Positions 1 through 9,880 of a DNA stretch of 64,000 nt are shown here, one piece after another (position 1 is the stretch's first letter; each line of letters opens with the position of its first letter). Under the pieces are notes generated by a model, which saw only the letters and a list, made by a program, of their open reading frames with translations, was not told where the DNA came from and ran no database searches. Origin of the DNA: Acanthopleura granulata (taxonomy: Eukaryota; Mollusca; Polyplacophora; Chitonida; Chitonidae). Where the stretch lies: positions 45,126,847-45,190,846 of the forward strand of contig JABBOT010000001.1 of assembly GCA_016165875.1 (NCBI GenBank), read 5' to 3'. The position numbers and the translations under genes were made by a program.

Positions 1-482
1 ACCAAGTCCCTAAGGTGCTACCATAGGAGGGTTGTTTTTATTTTTTGGTTTAAGATTAGCTAATACGGCTAACCCAAATAGATCGCCCAATAAAAAGTCT
101 AGGATTATAAGACAAATAACTGAGATCATGCGGAATAATTGGGCACCTCTTCCATCAGTTTATTACAAAAGACTGGACGGTGAAATTATTCACGGACGAG
201 TTTGAACTGTGAAATGGATTTCATGCCTCAAAAATCCACTGTCTTTCTTGAAAATCCTCGAAAACTGTTGACTGCTTCTGTCATACATGTTACTTGCTTT
301 ATTTAATATATATAAATATTTCATCTTGCACAATCCTTTGGGAACCGGTGCTAAGCACAGCCTGGGAAATGAATTGTGCAATTATCGACTTGAGGCTCCT
401 CTTAAAGAGTGATACATGAGTGTCCGAGAAGACGCTTAGATTTGAATTATGTTCAAATGATACGTCCTCACACTGTCGACAG

Positions 483-488
483 TTTATT
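483..488 (-). terminator. candidate poly(A) signal of the TIR gene
   Basis: TTTATT on the plus strand reads AATAAA on the minus strand, about 175 bases after the TGA of the TIR gene. A second AATAAA lies at 298-303. Either could serve; position alone supports them. Confidence 0.35.
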
Positions 489-660
489 TCGGCATCAAGA
501 AACGTGATCCATATGTTATCACAAACTGCCACATATCGATCCTTATCAACGGGGCATTTTGTTTTTATCATGATCAAGTGACATTTTGAACATATCAATG
601 CACAGTCATGTTATGACCAGACGAGGAAAGTATGTAGGGATTAGGTAATTTCACAGCCGT

Positions 661-1096
661 TCAGTTGAGACATGCTTTTACAAGAACTGGCCTTCTTGTA
701 AGTTTAGCAACTGTGTAAAACATTTTAATTCTGTTTTTCATGATTAACAGTGTACCTTCAGACTCTGGATCACTGACATCCAACAACATTGTAACATTGA
801 TTCTGGAAGAATTTGCATATGTTTTCTTGAAATTTGAATCACAAAGGGATGCAAAATTCATTATTATGAAACCTTGGAACCTTAGTTGAGATGGAAAATG
901 TATTTTTCTGGCACCAGCGCTCAAACGAACTGATTTACCTTGCCAGTGAATCATCAAGAACTCGCTGTGACAAGCATCGTCCGTGCTGTAATCGGTAGAC
1001 AGGCAGACAACAAAGGCGCATGCTCTGTCTAAGTGTGATGTATCCAGTTCATCTTTATGGCTGCTCCTTGTTACCTCAAAGTTACATGTCCTTAAT
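661..1096 (-). CDS. TIR-only protein, exon 2 (C-terminal, with stop)
   Basis: This terminal exon encodes residues 24-168 of a TIR-like protein. It begins after a strong acceptor (pyrimidine-rich run ending TGTGTTAG) and supplies the third base of a codon split with exon 1, so the phases match. Residues 49-70 read ACAFVVCLSTDYSTDD then ACHSEF, which is the TIR strand-D plus WCxxE-like segment; Glu69 sits where the catalytic glutamate of NAD-cleaving TIR domains lies. The end of the protein (FYTVAKL...) matches the usual end of a TIR domain, and TGA follows. The stretch between strand B and strand D is shorter than in Toll-like receptors, and no RDxxPG BB-loop is seen. TIR assignment is by eye; the alternative is a related SEFIR or STIR domain. 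Enzymatic activity is inference only. Confidence 0.7.
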
Positions 1097-1463
1097 CTAA
1101 CACAGAAAAAACAAATCATGTTTTATTCCACAGCCTGCAGAGCACTCCAGCCTTACATTTAGATGACTTGTAATGATTTAATATTCTCAATATTTTTACT
1201 GGCTACAGATTTGTGGCTAGATAGAATAAATTGAAAAAATAAAAACAAATAGTTAAAATATAAGACATTCAACTGTTACAGTTATCGAAACGAGACTAAC
1301 TTTTTCTTCTTCATTCGAGTTTCAATGTACAACGTCAGTGACGAGAGAGATCATAGCCTAGCTAACACAATATATCAGCCACAGATTTCAGCTAAAACAT
1401 AAAAACATAAATAAAACTTTATAAGCAATAACCCCTTTTACGCAAGTATAACACGGGACTTAC

Positions 1464-1534
1464 TCCTCGAGGAGTCTGTTGACTTTAGCGACATCCTTCT
1501 TCGAATGGCTAACAAACACAAGTTTTTTGTCCAT
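1464..1534 (-). CDS. TIR-only protein, exon 1 (start codon and TIR box 1)
   Basis: This 71 bp coding exon encodes residues 1-23 plus two bases of codon 24. The peptide starts MDKKLVFVSHSKKD, a close match to TIR box 1 (hydrophobic strand A followed by S-H/Y-S-x-x-D), then VAKVNRLLEE as helix A. It ends at a good donor (GA|GTAAGT). The 367 bp intron (1463-1097) is GT-AG, and the AA phase-2 junction joins cleanly to exon 2, giving 168 residues in all. The ATG is the only in-frame start and has an in-frame TAG just upstream. An acceptor-like TTTAG immediately precedes it, so an upstream exon cannot be excluded. With nothing but a TIR domain, the protein would be a cytosolic adaptor, competitor or NADase of innate immunity; this role is family inference. 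Confidence 0.7.
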
Positions 1535-4500
1535 CACCTAAACTGCTTGGTCAGCTCAGGTTGATACGGCTCATCGTCACCGTACCTGGTACAGGGCATC
1601 ATCGCAACGGCACCAGGCTTAGCTAGAAGACGGATACATAGTTTTCATTAGTATATGTGTTTCGTATGTGACAGCTACATTTCGATGCACATCACAATAA
1701 GATGGGGGAGGGTGGGGTGGAATGGGATACCCGGCCGCAGACTGGCGTCCTTCACATTTAAAATTGTTCGCCATCTTAACATCAGTAAATCAGTCATTTG
1801 GGGATGGTATGTTATGACGCACTCCACGATGACAATTGTAAATCCTACTCTCACAGGAAGTCTAAACTAGAAACATGAATGCTGTACATCTACATTAAAT
1901 GAGATGTAGTAATGTCATTCTCGTTTAATTCACAGTGTATTACTGGAATAAACATTTTCCCGGATTGTGCACGGTCTCAAGCACAATCTTTTAATTACTC
2001 ATATGTAGGCCGAGGCCTAAGTCTACAATATTGCTAATTTACCGAGCTTAATGATCTCTCTCCTTATTTGACATTCTGGCATCTACCTTGTCGGTCGACA
2101 TTTAGCCAGCCCCCAATCCTTTTGCGTGCGCGCTACTCCTGGTACATTGCCCTGGTAAGTGGGTACAACACAAGTAGAACAAATCGGGAAGAGGACGCGA
2201 TTTTATTTTGTTAATATCCAGGACAGGCAAAGCGTCAACAATTGTCTTGTCTCTGCCCAGCATACATTCGATTAATCCTTACACATTACGTCCTTTATAT
2301 TGAGCCGAACGGAATAAAGTCGACAAAACCAAGCATGCCTAGATCAGTTGTCGTAGCAGAATTGAACCATATGTATGAATTCTGCTATTATGGTGACGAC
2401 AAACACAAAACGAACGGCATGAAATAACGATGGGACAAATTCGCAGAGTATCTTGTTTTCCTATCATAATTTCACTGACTATGTAAAACACGTCTCTACT
2501 TAGCTGAAGATCTGGACCCTGAACCTCACCGTTTGGTTTTGGATAGTAGATCAACTGCTTCACCCAGCAAGGGTTGAAATTTTAGGAAGTAAAACTCTTT
2601 GAAAAATGTCTTCGAATAACAGAAATTCCAGGGCTTCTGGGAACAAGGTGACCCATGGTACCCTGCTTGTTGTGCTAGGATAGTAATTCTGCTGCTTCAT
2701 CCACAAGGAGCATAATTTTATTCACAAAATATTGCCTGAAACACTTCTTCGGCCTTTTGAGAGGCCAGAGTTTGAGGAGCATAGGTGCCCAATGAAGTCT
2801 CATGTATACTGGCACGACTGAGTTGAAATATCACATCTAGCTACCCTGTCCCAGGTAGAAAAAGTCAAAAATATTTATCATAAAAAGGGATTATATGCAG
2901 TTTATTCCTGCTTCCTGTTATAATCTTAGCCACCAGAAATCACCTACAACCTGACCACAGCTGTATGTATTTGAAATACTGGAGCCTCGCAAGGAATATA
3001 CCTAACGATCTGAGATACAGCTACTTCGGCTGTTTCAGTAACCCCCGAATTATAACATTCCTCCCTTGGAATATATGAATGTCATAAATATATGTTTCGA
3101 GTTTGGATTACCATATGCTGCTGTGCCAGACACATCTCGGTGAAGTGCATAGCATCTGAATGAGATTATTTTATGCTATTTCCTATAATACTGAAGGCTG
3201 AAATGTTTCTGCTCGGCCTTTGTTTGACAAACCAAGCAATATTAGCTGATGTGGCATTTGAATAGATTTTAGCTAAGATGGAGGGTGGGGAAACAAATTT
3301 GTCAGTTTGCTTAAAAAGGCATCCAAAAGAAGAACATTTTCTATACCAACTTCTTGTGTAGATACTGGGTCAGTTTTTTATGCTTGTATGTTGCCAAATA
3401 ATTTGAACCCTTTGCGTTGCGATTGTGGACAAGATTGACCACGTTTTAACTAATATTCGGACTACCGTGATGTGCCTCTGTGTAACAGCATACAGATGGG
3501 CCTAAAAGCTTCCGAGAGCACTATATCATAAAATGTAAAGATGTGGATACCTTACATATGTACCAGATTTGAAACTTTTATCACAAAGTGCACAAAATGA
3601 CTAATCTCATGTGCTTATCAGCAGCACTAAGGGTATTAGAGGACAGCAATAAAGAATAGTGGGAAGAATGACGTCACAGTTCAGACAGAAGGGCTGCGTT
3701 TCATGTGAGTCGACGGAGCACGGTCAGATGTCAGTCTCGGCTGTCGTAGTAGCTGTAGAAAACAAACACTTCAGCGGAATAAACATAATATCGTCCAAAG
3801 TTTTTGGCAAACTTAACTCAGATCATGCGCTGTTGGGCTTTCACTTTAAGTAGATATTGATGATGATTTATTTTGCTAAAATGATGTTACAAACACCTAG
3901 ATCAAATATAACTGTTATATTAGTCCCAGCAAATTCATACTACAGGGACTAGACCTACGTGTGTGTATGTGTCCACGGTCATCCGAAAAAGTGTGTGACC
4001 GCTTGTATGAAACATGCGCCAGACACCACTACTATATGACTTAAGTTTTGAAAGAATAGCTTGTCATGAAATTTATGCACGACATAAAGTTGCTGTGTAA
4101 TAATATTATCGAACACAGAGTGTAGTTACAGGCTAATGGACAAAATTTTACACAGTTACATACTTTTCAGCCTTCAAAACAGCGTTTTTACATCGACATA
4201 TACAGCCAAAACGTTTTGCGTTTGAATGTCAGAAATATAACGTATGGAGTTGAAATTTGTTGAATTACAGTATCACATGAACAAGTAGACTGCACATGTG
4301 AATTGCCTCGCGACATTGCTGTTGAGGCTGTCGCCGAAAATATTTCAGGATCATTAACTTGTACTATAAAATAACGTATGGTAATATTTTTGAATTGTAG
4401 ATGTTGCTTGCATTTCATACACCGATACCAGTAATACTGACTTGTTCTGAGAGAATCGCAATCGTACATACCAATCAAGTTTCCCTCATCATAGTGTTAC

Positions 4501-4550
4501 ATGAAATTCATTCATTCTCTCTTGTATAATTAACTATATAACATATATAT
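1535..4550. other. intergenic, no gene supported
   Basis: The 3 kb upstream of the TIR gene contain only short open frames without convincing splice sites or domains. A promoter for the TIR gene should lie just above 1534, but no TATA box or other signal stands out. CpG is moderately frequent here. Confidence 0.5.
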
Positions 4551-4938
4551 TAACTATATCCGGGGAGTACCGTGTATTTCGAAATATCAAAATGTTCAGC
4601 TTTTCAAGAGTGCGTTACATGTACATAGTCCAAAAAAAGAATCTCAGAAAGGCACAGGCATAATGCCGTGAATCTAATAAAATTTACAACATTTGCCTAC
4701 TTCGTCTATATAATTCTCTCGGAATTAATTCCGTCGCGACATAATTAACTATATCCGGGAAGTACCGTGTATTTCGAAATATCAAAATGTTCAGCTTTTC
4801 AAGAGTGCGTTACATGTACATAGTCCAAAAAAAAAAAAGAATCTCAGAAAGGCACAGGCATAATGCCGTGAATCTAATAAAATTTACAACATTTGCCTAC
4901 TTCGTCTATATAATTCTCTCGGAATTAATTCCGTCGCG
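4551..4938 (+). repeat. tandem duplication, unit about 195 bp
   Basis: Positions 4551-4738 and 4746-4938 are nearly identical copies in direct orientation. They start TAACTATATCCGGG and end GGAATTAATTCCGTCGCG. The clearest difference is the A-run after CATAGTCC, which is four bases longer in the second copy. The near identity indicates a recent duplication, or an assembly artefact. No coding function is apparent. Confidence 0.95.
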
Positions 4939-5965
4939 TCATGCTTACCTACGGAACTTCGAAAGGCCTAACTGTCGTTTATCACCTAGGCCAATAGCTT
5001 TGGTAAACACTGCACATCTAGCTATCGTTATACATATGACAACAACAACACTGTTCTGTCCGTGTTGAGGGAAATGTTCTTAAATGCCCCTTAGAAACCC
5101 ACGGACAGCTTCAACAATGAACTGGATGTCAGCTCCGATATTAGAGTCGGTTAAGTTATAGCCTAATAGTACCGCTGGGGCCTGATGTTTGCCCTTCAAA
5201 TACAGATAGAGTTTTGCTTTGGTCCAGGTTTTGTAATTCTCGATGGCACCAGGCGTAAAATGTCACGTATATGTTTTGTAAACTGAGAGAAACAAACCCT
5301 GAACAAGTCCGAACATGGTTTGTTTCAAAGTCATTGAGAGTTATTTCCCCTATCCCACAAGCCAGGATAGTAATTGTGTGTTACAATGCTTTGTCATTGG
5401 CCACTGCAGCTCAGATCAGAACCTATTCAAGGCCATTGTATTGAAGGCAAATACATGTACAAAGGTGGCATTTATAATATCATACATTACAATAGTAACA
5501 TATTGCGTTCACATATATTATATATACATGTGGTAATCTGCATACTGTACAAGTCCCCACTGACGTGCATTTTCTGTGCATATTTAATGACGTTATATTA
5601 CTTTTATATGCCAGTCGTTCAGCCCATTTTTTACCATTTGTGAAAGGTTAAATGTTATGTATTATTAGCTTCTGTCGGGGCTAGGTCTTGTACATACATC
5701 ATTTTGAATACAATCACCTTGGAAAATAACTTATCTCTGAAGCGCTAATTTTTGAGTAATGACCATTCCAACAAGTTGGAATTCATTTTTTGCGCTCAAA
5801 ATAATGTGACAATTCTGTGGAAAATATGGTCTCAAAAACCAATCTTTTTTATTTGAGGTACACATTACTTTTGACTTGATGTGCATTGTAATTGATGATG
5901 AATTACGACATTAAAAATTCATAGACTATTGGCAACAATAGACAATAGAGGCCTCGACTGCTGTA
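4939..5965. other. intergenic, nothing recognised
   Basis: A+T-rich sequence with overlapping short open frames near 5315-5643 that show no domain, no codon bias and no splice context. Confidence 0.45.
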
Positions 5966-6200
5966 TCAACACAGGGGGATTTGTCATGGACCTAGCGAAG
6001 TGCCATGGCGTGCTTTGGGCACTCCGGGTTCCTCCTCTCCTAAACCTGACTGTGGCGTTAACACAGGAGGCTTTGTCATGGACCTAGTGAAGTGCCATGG
6101 TTTACCTAGGGCACTCCGGGTTACTCCACTTCTAAACCTGACTGTGGCGTTAACACAGGAGGCTTTGTTATGGACCTAGTGAAGTGCCATGGTTTCGGTG
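5966..6200 (+). repeat. 92-bp tandem repeat, about 2.6 copies
   Basis: The phrase AACACAGG, followed by a TTTGTCATGGACCTAG-like segment, recurs at 5968, 6060 and 6152, a period of 92 bases. Each unit continues through AGTGCCATGG, GGCACTCCGGGTT and TAAACCTGACTGTGGCGTT. Units differ at scattered positions. Confidence 0.9.
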
Positions 6201-7731
6201 GGGATGCATGAAGATTACGTTTAATATGTAAGCATGGCGCATTCACCAACATCCATGATATGAACACATACCTGCATATCCACAGCCCAACCAGAGAAAA
6301 TAAATAGAAAGATTATACTTACATACATGTACATTGTTTTTTTTGGCATGGACAAAGTGAAAACAACATAACTGAATAACAAAAGGCGTTTTTATTAATA
6401 TCGTTCGTATAATCAGGGTAACATAGCCTTTCATTCACATAGTACGTAGGATAGACAATGCACAACAGCGCTTTTTACAATCTAAACGCAGAAGAACTAT
6501 TTATTTAACTGATTCCTACACAGGTCTGTTAATGGCTCTTTGGAAATGTTGACTTGTTCACTTGTAACTCCATTATCTTCAAATAATTTTCTGTATAACA
6601 ATGATTCATTTCAGTTCAACTCTACAGGGGTGACTGCTGCAAAAAAAGTTGCCCCCTTATTCCGATTTGCCTGTTACAGTTATCTCCACTTATTTTACAA
6701 GTCGAGAAGGCAATTTACCTTACAGTATATTTAAATTTATGGGATGCGGTTAGCACAAGCAGATCCCTGTTTGACTTCATTTGTCTTAAAGTGCTTGAGT
6801 TTTCACAACCGTTTCACAACCCAATAAAAAGAGGGCTATAATACTTATTTCCTGATACTGGTATGGTGAAATATTAAATATCTTCAGCTAGTACAGAACA
6901 GCTATTAGGCCTAACATAAACATATGATAGTAGGAAGCCATGACTTCTAAAGAAAACTGTCGTTGTAATAAACAAGTGATATGCATTTCATGTTATATTG
7001 TTGGACATGAATTTCTCAACAAATACAAACTTGAGGACAAAAACACAGTTGCTGTGATTCGTAGAAATTTACTTGGTCTGGCATTTGTCACTTAGAATAC
7101 TGGAAAAGCAATAATTAGGCTTTTGCAGAGATATACAGAGATAGCAAAGGAATATGATGACAAAACAACAAATAGTAATATAAACCAAATAAATCAATAT
7201 GTATATGAATATTAGCTCAAATAAACAGTTTAAAACACAATAATGACAACCAAAAAGGAGAAATGATATTAAAACAAGATGTAATTTAGTCATTAAATAT
7301 GTTTTTTCTCTTTCATGTATGTAGTCTTTTACGCTAAAATTGTCTAGAGTTATTATCTGCAGACAACTTGTACATCATTATGTATGGTACATGTATCAAC
7401 TTCTTTATGATATTTTTCACACTGATATTAAATAATTTACAAGCAACCAATGCAAATACCCGGATGTATAATCTGTATAGAAAGTTTCTGAACCAAAATG
7501 AAAACTTTTTCTTCACGAACGTGGTGATTCTTGACATGAACTGAAGGTACACTGCAAGTGTGCTGCTAAAACAACTATCTAAGAATATTGGCATGAGATT
7601 TATATCATCCTCTTCTATGGGTTCTTTATAGGGCTTTTTTAAGTACGGTACTTTTTCACCCTCTTTTAAATAGCATGTCAATGAAGTCTAGTCAAAGAGG
7701 AAATCTGATAATGTTTCTTAATCAATCGTCC
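6201..7731. other. intergenic, nothing recognised
   Basis: A+T-rich sequence downstream of the large minus-strand gene. The open frames at 6243-6434, 6540-6734, 7069-7293 and 7334-7681 are low-complexity and hydrophobic, with no recognisable domain. Confidence 0.45.
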
Positions 7732-7737
7732 TTTATT
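7732..7737 (-). terminator. candidate poly(A) signal of the large membrane-protein gene
   Basis: TTTATT on the plus strand is AATAAA on the minus strand, about 870 bases past the stop codon at 8602. This implies a 3' UTR of roughly 0.9 kb. I saw no better-placed canonical signal between it and the stop. Confidence 0.4.
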
Positions 7738-8601
7738 CACAACTGATCTTGTGGGCTACACCAGTAGGTTATCTTATATAGTGAATAAACAGGTATGGTA
7801 ATTTAGTATTGTTTTTCAATATACACAAAGTTTTTCCACTTACAACGACAAACAGATGCATACAAGTTTACTGAGAACCAACAAGTGGCAAAACAAGACA
7901 TCAAAAACATAACACAGAGAGAACAATCATTTTTTAAAAGTAAATATTACGTGTAAATTTATATATACATGTATCCCTTCCATATGTCATGATCCCATAA
8001 AGATAACAGAAATGTGATAGCAAAATTGAAAGGCACTGCGATATTCTATCACACAGCAATTTTAAAGAGAGATATCACAAACCAAATGCTTGTGGCAACA
8101 TTGCATCATACTCGATGATATCACTAGGCAATGATATCACACATCGTACATGTTGTACACCTGTACATGACAACACTGCTACATATGATTATTCAGTGAT
8201 ATCTAGCAGTATCCTTGTTACCAAACTTCAGCAGATGGCATGATGGTGACACTTTCATGAAATTCAATAAGTCAAATTTCATGACTTTTTGGTAAATAAT
8301 GCTGGCTGGGTTTATACAGAACCCTAGCAATGGGCACAACTTATGAGAAAACTTATGAAAAACTGATTTATGAAGACTGAATGTGAATGTGGGTCTTGTA
8401 TGACAAAAAGCTGTCATATTAAACCTGACTTGTATCTGATGCCCAGATTGTGGGATATCACTTAACAACCATTTGTCCAAAAAACTTCACTGCCGTTGCT
8501 GTGATTTCAAAATGGACAATTAAAATTTGCAAGAAGAGAGTGTTTTCATGAGAGTTTGAACTAATGGTCAACAGTTAAATAAGACATCTTGAGAATTGCC
8601 A

Positions 8602-9285
8602 TCATTGGTTAAGACTGCTTGAGGTTGTATCACTCTCTGTCTCTGAAAAACTGGAGCTGGTTTGTCGTCTTCTCTTTCCACGGCGGCTCCGGTGAGGGGG
8701 TCGAATGTGGTGTGGTCGTCTGTCCATCTCCTCCATGTCAAACAGTTCCGGGCCCCCTAAAGTTTGAGTCCAGCTCTCGGCCATCCTGATCGGTGGAGGT
8801 GGCGGGGCTGGGGGCGGGGGCACTAGAATGCCTCCATAGGAATGTGATCTGTGTGGGTCAGTGTGACCCCGGGGTCTACATATGGGAATCTCATAGGCAG
8901 AGATTATCTCCCTTGGCTGCTGAGATGGAACAGAATTATGCCCCCTATGGGGGCTTGGAGCCCTCACTTGGGGAGAGTAGACCCCATTGTCAATGTACTC
9001 ATAAATGGGAGGGTTGTCAGTACTGCTCGGGGATGGCGTGTCCTCTTCCGAGAGCTTCTCGTAACTCGACCGAGTGGGACTGACATGTAGGAATATGTCT
9101 GGCGTGGATGGACGCTGTTTTTTGTATAAACTGTTCTCCTCCCTTGATCCATAAGGTCCATATGAGTATGGCCCACCGTTTGCAGCTCTCATACTGTCCT
9201 CACTGGCATAGTGGTTGTGCAGCATGCCCAGACTGTCCCTGGAACGACACATGGTGCGGCCTATCCGCTCACCACATGGTGGGTG
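8602..9285 (-). CDS. single-pass membrane protein, exon 4 (cytoplasmic tail, stop)
   Basis: This terminal exon encodes residues 202-428. It starts after a textbook acceptor (GTGTCTGTCATTTGCTCAG) in phase 0, matching the end of exon 3; the open frame upstream of 9285 is intron. The tail is hydrophilic and proline/serine/tyrosine-rich. It has a PPxY motif (PPIY, residues 293-296, in NPPIYEYID), a polyproline run (residues 357-366), a basic cluster RSRRGKRRR (residues 400-408) and a Ser/Thr/Glu-rich end finishing SSLNQ. PPxY motifs bind WW domains, often of Nedd4-type ubiquitin ligases, and polyproline binds SH3 or EVH1 domains, so this looks like an adaptor-recruiting tail. The exon has distinctly more CpG and G+C than the introns. 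I do not recognise the family. Confidence 0.88.
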   Translation of the reverse strand, partial: HPPCGERIGRTMCRSRDSLGMLHNHYASEDSMRAANGGPYSYGPYGSREENSLYKKQRPSTPDIFLHVSPTRSSYEKLSEEDTPSPSSTDNPPIYEYIDNGVYSPQVRAPSPHRGHNSVPSQQPREIISAYEIPICRPRGHTDPHRSHSYGGILVPPPPAPPPPPIRMAESWTQTLGGPELFDMEEMDRRPHHIRPPHRSRRGKRRRQTSSSFSETESDTTSSSLNQ

Positions 9286-9768
9286 CTGAGCAAATGACAG
9301 ACACAAAACAGCCAGTTTAGATATGAATGAGCCAATCATGAAACACATTCTAACTGGCAAAATTACTGCTGCATGTCCAGTCTACTTATGCCAAAACATT
9401 TCTTCTATAGACCCTGGAGGCATTTAAATAATGCAGTTAGCTAACAGTGCACTACAGGGCACAAGTGTATATAACATGACCTAAAATTTAATCCATGACT
9501 AAGCTGCTCATTTTACATGATTGTGAGAGTTTTGTTGAGCTTTAGAAGTTTTGAGTTTGTTTGGAAGTGGGGATGTCCCTACTGGAAATCTGTTAATCTC
9601 AGCATCTACATAAGTAATATTTTATTGTTACCTGATACATATTTACCTCTCACAAAGCACACTTTCAGCAAATTTTCAGAGAACACACAGTAGTTTTGTA
9701 AAATGAGGAAAATGCCCTTGTCATGCCTGTTGGCACCCGAACAATTTCTTCAGTTTTCTTGGACTCAC
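9286..9768 (-). other. intron 3 of the membrane-protein gene
   Basis: A 483 bp GT-AG intron with donor GTGAGT and acceptor TTTGCTCAG, in phase 0. Nothing else is recognised in it. Confidence 0.85.
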
Positions 9769-9880
9769 CTGCAATTTCGTCTCCTGTTCCACCTGCTCGG
9801 TGTACAGCTTGTTAGACGTGGCATTAAGAGCAGTCTGGTGCGTAGGACTGCCAGTTACGGTGTAGATCTCAGGCTGTTTT
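9769..9880 (-). CDS. single-pass membrane protein, exon 3 (juxtamembrane)
   Basis: This 112 bp internal exon encodes the last base of codon 164 and residues 165-201. It is bounded by an acceptor (CTATAATGTTTCAG) and a strong donor (TTGCAG|GTGAGT). The peptide starts KQPEIYTVTGSPTHQ, is hydrophilic and ends ETKLQ, which suits the first cytoplasmic stretch after the membrane helix. Its phases (2 in, 0 out) fit both neighbours exactly. That fit, together with locally higher G+C, is the main reason for calling it; the peptide alone has no domain. Confidence 0.85.

Noticed and set aside
299..598. 99-codon minus-strand frame with CxxC motifs downstream of the TIR gene
   Set aside because: It opens with TTG rather than ATG, has no acceptor, and lies after the TIR stop codon; it is more likely 3' UTR or intergenic.
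7334..7681. 115-codon minus-strand frame
   Set aside because: It lies in or just beyond the likely 3' UTR of the large gene, is A+T-driven in composition, and has no domain or splice support.
8793..9320. Plus-strand frames antisense to exon 4
   Set aside because: These are shadows of the coding exon; the minus-strand frame has the splice sites and the meaningful protein motifs.
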